Assembly (NCBI GenBank): GCA_937906455.1
Contig: CALCYT010000035.1
Location: forward strand, 1-59,853
DNA length: 59,853 nt
Direction of reading: 5' to 3'
Origin: an uncultured Bacteroidales bacterium
GTDB taxonomy: Bacteria; Bacteroidota; Bacteroidia; Bacteroidales; F082
In this document: piece after piece, positions 7,888 to 16,079 of the stretch
Layout of the letters: the number at the start of each line of letters is the position of its first letter
Position numbering within the stretch: the stretch's first letter is position 1
The notes under the pieces: generated by a model
Database searches by the model: none
What the model saw: the letters and a program-made list of their open reading frames with translations, nothing else
Told to the model about the DNA's origin: nothing
Position numbers and translations under genes: made by a program

Positions 7888-9827
7888 TGTCCAACCTCCC
7901 TTCTGTCTTCCGTCTTCTGTCTTCCGACTTCGTTTATGACCATCGACTCATACCCGAACACATCCACCGCCTTCACGCAGACGGTGCGTCCGGCCTTTTG
8001 CGGCACGATGATTTCCGCCGTGTAAACGCAATGTAGCGGGTCGTTGTCGTTCTCGGTGTTCTCGCGGTAGTCCTGCCACTTGCTGCGGAACGTGACGCCG
8101 TCGTAGTCGGGGTCGATGCTCCAATATTCGATGAGGGCCAACGGGTCGGAGGCCATCACCTGTTGCAGCTTCTGCTTGTTGGCGTCGTCCAACGGCAGGT
8201 TGTCGGGCGAAATCAGCACATAGTTTTCGAGGCTCACCTTGATGATGTCCATGCCTTCACCGGCTTGCGCCACCTCGATGGGCTTGAGCATCAGGTATTG
8301 CAGGCTGCTGAAGCGGATGTTGCCCGAACTGATGAGGTTGCGGTAGCCTTTCTTGGAGAGCTTGTCGATGAGGTCGGGCGGGATGACTAACACCTCGACG
8401 CCCTTGCTGCCATACTCTTGCAGGGCCTGCGAGATGTCGAACGAGAAGTTCCAGCCGAGCACCACCACCTTGTTCCAGCCGCCGCCGAGCAGGCTGCCTT
8501 TGGCCTCGTAAGCCCGTTTGAGCGTGGCCGCGTTGGTGAGCTTGTTGGGGCTGTCCACCATGACGAGCGTGCGCGAGTCTTTCACATAGCCGAAGTTGCG
8601 GTCGGCGACCTGCTCCGCCGCGAAGGGCAACGCGCCGTACAAGCCGAGCACAATCTGGCTGAGGTCACCCACGCGCTTGATGTGGCTGGTGGCGAAGGCC
8701 TGCTTCTGGTAGTCGCCAACGGCCTGGTAGAGGAACGGCTTGGCCTCCTGGTCGATGAGGCGTTTGCGCATGACGAGTGCGGCGGGCTTGCCGATGTCAG
8801 TGGTAATCCAGAGGCGGCCCAATTTCTCCGCCACCGCCGCCGTGGTGCCGCTGCCGCCGAAGAAGTCGCACACCAAGTCGCCTTCATTGGACGAGGCCTT
8901 GATGATGCGCTCCAAAAGGGCTTCGGGTTTCTGGGTGGCGTAGTCAAGGCGCTCTTTTCCATTTTTCCCGACCTGATATATTTCATCCCATATATCGGTA
9001 TCATCCCAATAATCTGATACAGGTTTATCTGTTTGTTGCCGATATACCACGTTTCCTTGTTCATCTCGCATTGAAACTTTTATACCATCAACAATTTGAA
9101 CAAGATTTCTTTTTCTTGCCTCTGTTAACTGAACCCGTTGCTCATGGAAAGTTGCACCAGGATTTTTTACATAGAATAATATGATGTCATGCATTCTTTG
9201 AAAAGCTGTTGATACATTTGCCCATCTACTATAAGCCCACACTATTTCGTTGACAAAATTCTCTTTTCCGAATATATCATCCATCAGCACCTTAAGATAA
9301 TGCCCCACGTGCCAGTCGATGTGCACATAGATGCTGCCGCGTTCGGAGAGCAGTTCGCGCATGAGCACGAGGCGGGGGTACATGTACTCCAAGTAACTCA
9401 CGGTGCCGTTCTGCCAGAGGTCGGAGTAGCCGAACTGCTCGATCACGGTGGGTTTCTGCACCACATCGCCGCCGGGCAGGGTGATCTTGGTGCGGTAGTC
9501 GGCCTTGCTGTCGAAGGGCGGGTCGATGTAGATGAGATCCACGGCGCCGCGCAGCGAGGGCGTGCCGTTGGCCGGGTCGCCTTTCAGCAGGGCTTGCATG
9601 GCGAGCATGTTGTCGCCGTAGATGAGGCGGTTGTACCAGGGCTGGTAAAGGTCCTGGTGGGTGTTCTGTCCGCGCCACAGTCCGGAGGTGTCGCGGGCGG
9701 GAAGCACCAATTCGTTGGTTTGCAGGCCGATCTGCACGCCGCTGCTCAAGCGGTCGAGCGCCTGCTGGGCCTCGCGCCGGCCTTCAGCCGCAATGCGGGG
9801 CAATTCTTCGATGAGGGTTTTGGGCAT
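7884..9827 (-). CDS. mod: Type III restriction-modification system, adenine methyltransferase Mod
   Basis: This 647-residue N6-adenine DNA methyltransferase has the beta-class motif order: motif IV DPPF at 102-105 first, then the SAM-binding motif I DFFGGSGTT at 321-329. TQKPEALLERII (298-309) precedes motif I, as is typical. The segment between the motifs (about residues 176-294, nucleotides 8943-9300) should hold the target-recognition domain and is strikingly AT-rich. In 60-base blocks I counted 32-38% GC inside against 63-67% on either side, which marks a swapped specificity module. The last 13 or so codons (GRQKTEDRREVGQ) derive from an intergenic word repeat. Mod sets the specificity of the res-mod pair and is translated first. 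Confidence 0.93.
   Translation of the reverse strand: MPKTLIEELPRIAAEGRREAQQALDRLSSGVQIGLQTNELVLPARDTSGLWRGQNTHQDLYQPWYNRLIYGDNMLAMQALLKGDPANGTPSLRGAVDLIYIDPPFDSKADYRTKITLPGGDVVQKPTVIEQFGYSDLWQNGTVSYLEYMYPRLVLMRELLSERGSIYVHIDWHVGHYLKVLMDDIFGKENFVNEIVWAYSRWANVSTAFQRMHDIILFYVKNPGATFHEQRVQLTEARKRNLVQIVDGIKVSMRDEQGNVVYRQQTDKPVSDYWDDTDIWDEIYQVGKNGKERLDYATQKPEALLERIIKASSNEGDLVCDFFGGSGTTAAVAEKLGRLWITTDIGKPAALVMRKRLIDQEAKPFLYQAVGDYQKQAFATSHIKRVGDLSQIVLGLYGALPFAAEQVADRNFGYVKDSRTLVMVDSPNKLTNAATLKRAYEAKGSLLGGGWNKVVVLGWNFSFDISQALQEYGSKGVEVLVIPPDLIDKLSKKGYRNLISSGNIRFSSLQYLMLKPIEVAQAGEGMDIIKVSLENYVLISPDNLPLDDANKQKLQQVMASDPLALIEYWSIDPDYDGVTFRSKWQDYRENTENDNDPLHCVYTAEIIVPQKAGRTVCVKAVDVFGYESMVINEVGRQKTEDRREVGQ
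7899..7931. repeat. Short-word repeat forming the mod C-terminus
   Basis: The stretch is built from variants of CTTCTGTCTTC and CTTCCGACTTC. The same vocabulary is found in intergenic runs at 24254-24273 and 25417-25557. Here it lies inside the mod coding sequence, immediately before the res start. Confidence 0.7.
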
Positions 9828-10095
9828 TGTATCTCGGTGTTAGGGCGTTTGCGGTTGCCCTAAAAACATCGGAGACCAAGCACAAAAAGAACGCGGACGA
9901 AACTTATCCACATTCCGGGTGCTTGGCCTTACCCACACATTCAGATAAGCTCGCCCGCGCTGTACGCAGGCTCGCCCTATCTTCCGAATGTGTTCCATTG
10001 CGGCCAAGCTTTGGAATGATTTCAGAATAGCGGCAAACGCTATGGTTAATAATATGTTAGTTTAACTTTTTTACTTCATTCAATAATTTATCATA
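9828..10095. other. Spacer upstream of mod with nested inverted repeats and leader repeat
   Basis: No gene is seen. A stem-loop TTAGGGC/GCCCTAA lies at 9840-9863, in the mod leader. A nested set of arms lies at 9921-10009: GCTTGGCC/GGCCAAGC, ACACATTC/GAATGTGT and AGATA/TATCT. One copy of the 30-bp leader repeat is at 10034-10063. No TAnnTTTG promoter for mod was recognised, so mod-res may depend on the promoter of the DUF1016 array (12192-12199). Confidence 0.5.
10034..10063 (-). repeat. 30-bp leader repeat, copy 1
   Basis: These 30 bases are identical to 12119-12148. An 18-base part (AATATGTTAGTTTAACTT) recurs at 11143-11160. In the direction of transcription each copy lies just upstream of a gene of the DUF1016/mod cluster. 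Confidence 0.85.
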
Positions 10096-11112
10096 TCAAT
10101 TGTTCAACATTTTTCTAACTCTGTTCAGTTCTGCCTGAAGTTCTTCTTCGGTGGGCAGGGTGAGTTTGTATTTCGAGGCAAAAATCTGCTTTGCATCGTT
10201 CAAGATAGAATATTTGGCTACGGCTTCGTTCTTCTCCGAGCAAAGTATCAGCCCAATTGTCGGGTTGTCGTCGGGCTGCTTCATAAGGTCGTCGAACATG
10301 CGGATGTAGCTGTCCATTTGCCCTACGTCTTGGTGGGTTAGTTTACCCAACTTCAAGTCAATCAGTATGTAGCATTTAATTATGCTGTTGTAGAACACCA
10401 AATCGACATAAAAATCCTCGTCGTCGTAGCGCATACGTTTTTGGCGTGCCACAAAACAGAATCCTTTGCCAAGTTCGAGCATGAAATCCTGCAAATTGCT
10501 TATCAGTCCGCTCTCAATGTCGCTTTCGCGCAAGGCGGGATAATCCTTGAGGTTGAGAAACTCCAAAATGTACGGGTCTTTTATGATGTCTTCTGGCTCA
10601 ACTTTGCTGAGTTTTTCCTTGGCTTCGGCAATTACCGCATCTTTGTTGCGGCTGGCCAACAGGCGGTCGTAGTAGAGGGTTGAAATCTGGCGGTCGAGTT
10701 GCCTTGTTGACCACACCGAGTCGGCGGCTTCGTTCATATACCATACGCGGGCCTTCTCGTCCTCAACGCTCAAAAGTCGCCGGTAATGCGACCAACTCAA
10801 TTCGGGACGCAGTGTGTCCCGAATTTCGAAACATCGGTAAAACTGGCACATTTTGCGAAGTTCTCTTTCGTCGAAGCCTTTGCCAAACTCCACCGTCAGA
10901 CGTTCGGAAAGATTTTTGAGCACCGCCTTGCCATAGTCGGCGCGATTCCAGTGCAGTTCGTCCTCCACTATCAACTTGCCAATATTCCAATAAGCCAACA
11001 CCATGGCGAAGTTCACCGCACGATATGCCGTCTGCCGCGCTTGCCGTATTATCTGCGCCACCTGCGTTGCAAGTTCTGTATTGTCGGTATGTTGTTGAAT
11101 GTGGGTCGTCAT
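10096..11112 (-). CDS. DUF1016/YhcG-family PD-(D/E)XK nuclease domain protein
   Basis: This full-length 338-residue member of the YhcG family has the DUF1016 N-terminal helical domain (about 10-160, with YWNIGKLIVEDE and LSWSHYRRLLSV). The C-terminal PD-(D/E)XK domain (about 175-330) has its core in DDEDFYVDLVFYN...CYILIDLKLGKLTHQD. The family is abundant beside restriction-modification and other defence genes in Bacteroidota; a role in DNA transactions is assumed but not settled. Here it is the last and only intact gene of a three-member tandem array that leads into mod-res. The array reads in the same direction as mod. Confidence 0.85.
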   Translation of the reverse strand: MTTHIQQHTDNTELATQVAQIIRQARQTAYRAVNFAMVLAYWNIGKLIVEDELHWNRADYGKAVLKNLSERLTVEFGKGFDERELRKMCQFYRCFEIRDTLRPELSWSHYRRLLSVEDEKARVWYMNEAADSVWSTRQLDRQISTLYYDRLLASRNKDAVIAEAKEKLSKVEPEDIIKDPYILEFLNLKDYPALRESDIESGLISNLQDFMLELGKGFCFVARQKRMRYDDEDFYVDLVFYNSIIKCYILIDLKLGKLTHQDVGQMDSYIRMFDDLMKQPDDNPTIGLILCSEKNEAVAKYSILNDAKQIFASKYKLTLPTEEELQAELNRVRKMLNN

Positions 11113-11161
11113 AATTTATAATAGTGTAAAGCTCAGATTGTTAATATGTTAGTTTAACTTC

Positions 11162-11726
11162 TTATAACTCTTTCATTTCCTTGTTTAAAAATTCAACAAA
11201 TGTTTCTTTGGCAGGCAGTTGGAGCAAGTATTTGGAGACAAACAGGTTCTCGTCCATGCCCGCCGTGGCATAGCGCACCATGTCGGACGAGGCATCGGTG
11301 CAAAGCAGGATGCCAATCGGGGCGTTGTCGCCGTCGGCCATCATCTTGTCGCGGTAGTAGGCCACATACATATTCAGTTGTGCCATGTCGGAATTTTCCA
11401 GTCAGTGATTGGATTATTTCTTGGTTACGATTCGCTAACAAATATTTCACCACTTCCAATCCCACTCCTGGGTATTTCTTATAAAAAAGTCTGCATAAAT
11501 TCAGCATGGACTTTCCCATACCTTTTATTCGAGTAGCTTTCGCCAACTCCGAAAGCAACCTCTCGCCGTATTTCGCCCTGTCCTCGCCGTTTTGCTCGAA
11601 CTCCACAATCCAATAGCCCACCAACCAGTTTCGTGCAGTGATGTTCTGGTTGATGGCACGCATTGCATTGTTTTGCAACAAGTCATGCGTCTGTTGGATA
11701 TTGTTGGTCAATTGCGGGAAGTTCAT
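11162..11726 (-). pseudogene. DUF1016/YhcG-family gene with internal deletion and frameshift
   Basis: The first part (11726 to about 11395) encodes a DUF1016-type N-terminus: MNFPQLTNNIQQTHD, NWLVGYWIVEFEQNGEDRA and YGERLLSELA. The last part (about 11395 to 11162), in another frame, encodes a typical C-terminus: DMAQLNMYVAYYRDKMM, APIGILLCTDA and VSKYLLQLPAKE. The middle of a normal roughly 340-residue protein, including most of the nuclease core, is missing at the junction near 11395. The gene is therefore a remnant. It sits 18 bases after another truncated member of the same family. Confidence 0.75.
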
Positions 11727-11744
11727 TGTCGTTTATATTTTATT

Positions 11745-12104
11745 TCATTCAGTTATTGTTTTTTGTTCATTTTGTGCATGCGGCACTTGCACTATTGGGA
11801 AGTCGGGATATGATTCGGCAAATGCACGCATATATTTCAGGTTGCGCACCGAAAAGCCTTTCATGTCGCTGTATCTGTTTGAAAGGTCGCTTGACAAATT
11901 GTCAATCACATTGCTTCCCCAGCCTAACATTCGCTGTTTTTCAAGTATTTGATTGCCGATAAACCAATACAATTGCAACAAATCCTGATTCACTTTCAAA
12001 GCCGTGGAAAGGCGACAGCGATCAATTTCTGTCACAATCGCCTCTCTCCAAACTTTGTACTCGCTTGAAGTTGTAAAATCCATATTTGTCATTTCGGCAT
12101 TCAT
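11745..12104 (-). pseudogene. Truncated DUF1016/YhcG-family gene (N-terminal domain only)
   Basis: The frame has 119 residues ending ...FPIVQVPHAQNEQKTITE. WREAIVTEIDRCRLSTALKVN and LLQLYWFIGNQILEKQ are typical of the DUF1016 N-terminal domain, and intact relatives continue with some 200 more residues including the nuclease domain. It is the promoter-proximal member of the array. It could still yield a free DUF1016 N-terminal domain, but a broken gene is the more likely reading. Confidence 0.65.
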
Positions 12105-12118
12105 TACCTTATATTATA

Positions 12119-12148
12119 CAAACGCTATGGTTAATAATATGTTAGTTT
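12119..12148 (-). repeat. 30-bp leader repeat, copy 2
   Basis: These 30 bases are identical to 10034-10063 and lie in the 5' leader of the DUF1016 array, between its promoter and its first start codon. Confidence 0.85.
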
Positions 12149-12191
12149 TAGTTGTGCTGACTTTCCGTCATTTTTACCTAATTTCAATCTG

Positions 12192-12199
12192 CAAAGATA
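12192..12199 (-). promoter_or_regulatory. Promoter -7 box of the DUF1016 array and possibly mod-res
   Basis: The minus strand reads TATCTTTG. It lies about 90 bases upstream of the first DUF1016 start at 12104. All genes down to 5005 read the same way, so this may be the main promoter of the whole cluster. Confidence 0.55.
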
Positions 12200-12388
12200 A
12201 ATAAATTTCCGAAAGTTATCGGTTGAATAAAGAACTTTTTTACGAGAAATATACACGTCTTTGCGAATAATGCCGAAATATATGAATAAGGAGAAATTCC
12301 TCGTGTCGTCTTGTCGTACCACCAGATTATATGATGTTTATTCAAAAAATCATCATTATAGGGTATTGGCGGACGGGAAAAGCCGTCG

Positions 12389-12396
12389 TACTTTTG
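12389..12396 (+). promoter_or_regulatory. Promoter of the ECF S component gene
   Basis: TACTTTTG fits TAnnTTTG. A TTG at 12366-12368 lies about 20 bases upstream, at the position expected for the -33 element. The start codon follows at 12423. Confidence 0.6.
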
Positions 12397-12422
12397 CGGT
12401 GTAATTTAAAATAATCATCATT

Positions 12423-12971
12423 ATGGATAAAATTAAGGATAAAAAATTGACTTTCTGGGGTGCCGCGGGATTTGTGGTGCTCTATTTCGTGGCGGTTCTT
12501 GCCTCTGAATTCATCGGTTTCATTCATCCAGTATGCTGGATGCTGGCTCCCGCGTTAGGTGCGTTGCTCGGAGCACTGCCATACCACTGGCTGTCGTTGC
12601 GATGGGACAAATTCGGACTTGGCACGGTGCTTGCCGCCGTATTCGCTTTGCTAATGCTGGCATTAGGCGAGTTCCGGATGTCGCAGGTAGCCCTCGTTAT
12701 CGGCTGCGGCCTGCTGAGCGACGTGGTGCGTCTGCTTGCCAAACGCGACTGGTTGGCTTACCCTGTGCTTGCCCTCGGCGACATCGCTGCAATCATCTTC
12801 ATGTGGACACGCAAGGCATGGTATCTCGAAGGCGCCGCTAATGAGGTAGGACAGTCATACGCTGACGCCATGGTGCCGCTGCAGACTACCACGTGGCTCG
12901 TCGTCACGCTGATAGCCATCGTCGCCGCTGCCGAATGCGGCCTGTGGATTGCAAAGAAGATAATCAAATAG
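12423..12971 (+). CDS. MptD-family putative ECF transporter S component
   Basis: This 182-residue membrane protein has about five or six hydrophobic segments (10-31, 38-53, 65-82, 87-105, 112-127 and 157-175). The pattern, with GALLGALPYHWL and LSDVVRLLAK, resembles the Trep_Strep/MptD family of substrate-binding S components. These proteins capture a small molecule and hand it to a shared EcfT/EcfA module. No ECF ATPase or T component lies within the window, so it would rely on a module encoded elsewhere. It is followed closely by a DUF4491 gene. The substrate cannot be inferred. Confidence 0.65.
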   Translation: MDKIKDKKLTFWGAAGFVVLYFVAVLASEFIGFIHPVCWMLAPALGALLGALPYHWLSLRWDKFGLGTVLAAVFALLMLALGEFRMSQVALVIGCGLLSDVVRLLAKRDWLAYPVLALGDIAAIIFMWTRKAWYLEGAANEVGQSYADAMVPLQTTTWLVVTLIAIVAAAECGLWIAKKIIK

Positions 12972-13022
12972 GATAACTCTCCTCCCAGAAGTTACCGAAC
13001 TTGCAGCTCATAATGTCCAAGA

Positions 13023-13388
13023 ATGAATTTCAGCGGAATTATCGTCGGTGCAGCCGTCTTTGCCATTATCGGAATATGCCACCCCATTGTCATCAAGATG
13101 GAATACTGGTGGGGTAAGCGGAGCTGGTGGGTGCTCCTGCTCGCAGGAGTGGCCTTTGCCGCAGTCTCCCTCTTCGTCTCATCCATAGTAGGGGCCACCA
13201 TCCTTGGTGCCGCGGCGTTCTCCTGTTTTTGGGGCATACACGAAATCCTCGCCCAGGAGATGCGAGTGCTCCGCGGCTGGTTCCCGGAGAATCCCAGGCG
13301 GTCGGCCTATTACGCTCATCGCAGACAATGTCTGGGCGAACTGGAGAAATACCCTTCTCACAAAAACTTGAAAGAAAAGGTGGGTTAA
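13023..13388 (+). CDS. DUF4491 family small membrane protein
   Basis: This 121-residue protein begins with MNFSGIIVGAAVFAIIGICHPIVIK and a YWWGKRSWW segment, the usual opening of DUF4491. Three membrane segments (about 5-22, 37-53 and 55-70) precede the family motif IHEILAQEMRVLRGWFPENP. The function is unknown. It lies 51 bases after the ECF S component gene in the same direction and probably shares its transcript. The C-terminal tail is basic and soluble. Confidence 0.8.
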   Translation: MNFSGIIVGAAVFAIIGICHPIVIKMEYWWGKRSWWVLLLAGVAFAAVSLFVSSIVGATILGAAAFSCFWGIHEILAQEMRVLRGWFPENPRRSAYYAHRRQCLGELEKYPSHKNLKEKVG

Positions 13389-13415
13389 GACTTTCATGCA
13401 CTACGCAGCAATAAA

Positions 13416-13742
13416 ATGGGCGAATGGTCGTTTCCTTTTGAAAAAATGGGAATGAAAGAGATAAGGTTCTGTACATTGCTTCTTTTGCTGGTGCTGACGA
13501 CAGGCTTCTCTGCTGTGCCGATACGGCTTGGACAAGCCGCCCTCATCTATCTCGTGGCGTGGCCATGTCTGCTTCTCTTCGAGTCGTGGTACCTGCGCTT
13601 CACGGACGGCGTTAAAGCCGTCTTAAAGTCACCATCCAAATTATTCAAGTCAATGACAGAGGCACGCAGGGTGAGGAAATTCTATTTTTTCTTGGATGGT
13701 TATTCAACTTATTATGTATCAGTAAAATATCATCGTCTGTAA
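13416..13742 (+). CDS. Hypothetical small membrane protein
   Basis: The frame has 108 codons; an internal ATG at 13452 (MKEIRFCTLLLLL) is an equally good start. Two hydrophobic stretches are present (about 18-32 and 40-55). The C-terminal 40 residues (EARRVRKFYFFLDGYSTYY) look unlike the rest and may be the result of a deletion fusing unrelated sequence. I do not recognise the protein. It lies 27 bases behind the DUF4491 gene and could be co-transcribed. Confidence 0.35.
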   Translation: MGEWSFPFEKMGMKEIRFCTLLLLLVLTTGFSAVPIRLGQAALIYLVAWPCLLLFESWYLRFTDGVKAVLKSPSKLFKSMTEARRVRKFYFFLDGYSTYYVSVKYHRL

Positions 13743-13794
13743 GATTCTCAAAAGATGTTTCATTAGGAAATTGTCACCACTCCATTCATACCTG

Positions 13795-14202
13795 TCAAAT
13801 CACCTCTCGCACGAAGTCCTCAAGGTTCTTCAGGTCTTCGTCGTTGGGATGGCCGCGCTGGATGAACGAGAACTGCCCCTTGCAGTGGAACTCCCTTGCA
13901 TCAACGCTCAACCCTTGCTTTTCCAAGAGTGACTTCACTTGGGAATAGGAGGAGGTGAGGACGGCGGCCGAAGAGAAGCATATAACGTTCTTGACCTTCT
14001 CCTTGCTGAGCGTGGCGATGAATTTCTTGATTTTGTCGTCGATGCCGGCGGCATACACTGCCGAGCCGAGGAAAAGCACATCTACTTTCTCGTCGATGGG
14101 ATGGGTGGTGTCCAAGGCCTGTGCGCCCGTCACTTTCTCGACGACCTCAGCCATCTTCTTGGTGTGGCCGGTCTTTGAATAGTATCTTATCGCTATATTC
14201 AT
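13795..14202 (-). CDS. Flavodoxin-domain protein
   Basis: This 135-residue protein starts with a strand and an FMN-phosphate loop (MNIAIRYYSKTGHTKKMAE). Later segments match a short flavodoxin (DVLFLGSAVYAAGIDDKIKK and VICFSSAAV). It would be a cytoplasmic FMN electron carrier or a flavodoxin-like oxidoreductase. The central Y-x-A-G segment is close to those of small flavodoxin_5-type proteins. A TATCTTTG promoter lies at 14225-14232. It is probably monocistronic. Confidence 0.8.
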   Translation of the reverse strand: MNIAIRYYSKTGHTKKMAEVVEKVTGAQALDTTHPIDEKVDVLFLGSAVYAAGIDDKIKKFIATLSKEKVKNVICFSSAAVLTSSYSQVKSLLEKQGLSVDAREFHCKGQFSFIQRGHPNDEDLKNLEDFVREVI

Positions 14203-14224
14203 TTTTTAAAAATTTAATTTTCGG

Positions 14225-14232
14225 CAAAGATA
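14225..14232 (-). promoter_or_regulatory. Promoter -7 box of the flavodoxin gene
   Basis: The minus strand reads TATCTTTG, an exact TAnnTTTG match, about 23 bases upstream of the start codon at 14202. Confidence 0.6.
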
Positions 14233-14265
14233 CGATATTTTTTCTGAAATATCAACCGTGTCGCG

Positions 14266-15633
14266 TCAGTCTGCCTGCTGATTGACACTGCGCCATATCT
14301 CGGAAAACGACTGTTCGGCGAAATCGGGAATGACTCTGTGTATTCCCCATGTCTTTTTCATCATCTGTTTCAACTCCAAACGGTTCAGAAACTCTTTAGT
14401 CTTGTCCATCTCCTTACGACTCAAAACTCTTTTCATGAGATAGTTGAAAACACGTTTCTCGGCTATCAAAGAGTTCTTGTTTTTGGCAATCTCTATCCTG
14501 TTACGTAACACTAAGTCGCTGATTTTTATGTTGATAGGACAATATTCCTCACACTGGTGACACGACGCGCACAAGGTGGCTAAATGCGCCATGTCCTCAT
14601 ACTCGTCACCAATGGAACGTATCACTCCAACCGGACCCGGAAAAGCATTGTCGTAAACATGTCCGCCTATGGTGTTGAAAATAGGGCAAATATTATGGCA
14701 GGCTCCGCATTCTATACACGTCATTATGCTGCGCTGATGCTCTTTTTCAAGAATCTTGGAACGTTTGTTGTCGATTAAAATGACATAAATCTTCTGCTGC
14801 TTTTCAGGCTTGCTTAAAATGGTGTAAAACGCTTTCGCCTTGATTTTCATCACCTCATACAACGATGAAAGCGGCAATAAAACATTGATGTCGTCAATAG
14901 TAGGAATGAGTTTGTCAATGCCTGCTAACACTATAGTCACATTGGCGTTGGCTATCGATTTCAAGATATTTCCCTCATCTTCTGAAATGATGACATCACC
15001 GGTGTCGGCTACAATAAAATCACAACCAATGATTGCGGTGTCTGAGTTTAAATATTTGTCGCTCAACACTTTACGTGTCACAGTCATGAGTTGTTTGGCG
15101 TTGAGGTTTTCCTTCACACCAAACTTATCGGAATAAATCTCGGCTATCTCATCTCTCGTCTTATGTGAGGCGGAATGTGAAATATCTGACGGCCGCTCGT
15201 TAAATTGATAGCAAATGAAATCTCCGGTGTCGGTCTCCGTCACATCGTTTTTTTTCATCTCAAGGTACTGCATCAGGCCGATTTCCTCAGCTTCAACACT
15301 CTTAGTTTTTACAATATTCTTTGATTTTTCATCACTTAAAATATTGTAAACCATATACTTAGCTTCATCTGCGTCGCGAGCCCACCGTACAATGCAACCA
15401 TTTGTGATGGCATTGGTCTCAAAATCTACTAAATATTTGTCATAATTTTTAAAAGCTTTGTTTCTTATGTTGAAAGCGCGTTCCTTCTCAAGTTTGATGT
15501 TGTTATAATGATTGGTACAGTCTTCAGCCACGCTCATGAACAGGTCGTAACGAGACATCATTCTCTCCCGATGTGCCTCGTCAAAAGCCACCCTCTTCAC
15601 ATTCTGACTAAAAACCAAACCTTTCTCAGTCAT
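14266..15633 (-). CDS. lutB: Lactate utilisation iron-sulfur protein LutB
   Basis: This 455-residue protein has an LUD-type domain (about 60-290) followed by two 4Fe-4S clusters, CIECGACHNICP and CASCHQCEEYCP, and the usual LutB C-terminal region. In the LutABC complex it passes electrons during L-lactate oxidation to pyruvate. Neither lutA (CCG-domain protein) nor lutC is next to it; here it follows rpiB by four bases. It may work with partners encoded elsewhere or have another role. Length and Cys motifs are complete. Confidence 0.85.
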   Translation of the reverse strand: MTEKGLVFSQNVKRVAFDEAHRERMMSRYDLFMSVAEDCTNHYNNIKLEKERAFNIRNKAFKNYDKYLVDFETNAITNGCIVRWARDADEAKYMVYNILSDEKSKNIVKTKSVEAEEIGLMQYLEMKKNDVTETDTGDFICYQFNERPSDISHSASHKTRDEIAEIYSDKFGVKENLNAKQLMTVTRKVLSDKYLNSDTAIIGCDFIVADTGDVIISEDEGNILKSIANANVTIVLAGIDKLIPTIDDINVLLPLSSLYEVMKIKAKAFYTILSKPEKQQKIYVILIDNKRSKILEKEHQRSIMTCIECGACHNICPIFNTIGGHVYDNAFPGPVGVIRSIGDEYEDMAHLATLCASCHQCEEYCPINIKISDLVLRNRIEIAKNKNSLIAEKRVFNYLMKRVLSRKEMDKTKEFLNRLELKQMMKKTWGIHRVIPDFAEQSFSEIWRSVNQQAD

Positions 15634-15637
15634 AACT

Positions 15638-16078
15638 CTAAACTTTTAACTCTATCTTATCAACTCTTCTCTCATGCCTTCCACCCTCAAAACCTGTCGT
15701 GAGAAAAGCTTTCACAATCTCCCAAGCCAACTCGTTGCTGATAAACCTTCCGGGCAATGCTAAGATATTAGCGTCATTATGCTGGCGGGCAAGTTTTCCC
15801 AGTTCAACATTCCAGCATAGCGCGGCACGCACATGAGGATGATGGTTGGCGGTCATCTGCGCTCCGTTTCCGCTTCCGCAAAGAATTATTCCAAGCGGAA
15901 ATCTCCCGTCTTGTATGTCCTGCGCCAACGGATGTATCATATCAGGATAATCGACGCTATCCGCCGAATGGCAACCGTAATCTTTCACCTCATAACCGCT
16001 ATCTTTAAGTTTATCAATAAGATACTGCTTCATCTCAAACCCACCGTGGTCAGATGCTATAGGAATAATTTGATTCAT
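15638..16078 (-). CDS. rpiB: Ribose-5-phosphate isomerase B
   Basis: This 146-residue enzyme interconverts ribose-5-phosphate and ribulose-5-phosphate in the non-oxidative pentose phosphate pathway. The active-site Cys67 lies in ILCGSGNGAQM, and SDHGGFEMK (9-17) and NDANILALPGRFIS are standard RpiB segments. It is the first gene of an rpiB-lutB operon, and its promoter lies at the edge of the AT-rich candidate origin. Confidence 0.95.
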   Translation of the reverse strand: MNQIIPIASDHGGFEMKQYLIDKLKDSGYEVKDYGCHSADSVDYPDMIHPLAQDIQDGRFPLGIILCGSGNGAQMTANHHPHVRAALCWNVELGKLARQHNDANILALPGRFISNELAWEIVKAFLTTGFEGGRHERRVDKIELKV

Positions 16079-16079
16079 A

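Noticed and set aside
9904..9912. TTATCCACA, a perfect DnaA box, in the mod leader
   Set aside because: It is a single box in GC-rich sequence without an unwinding region; one match is expected by chance in a window of this size.
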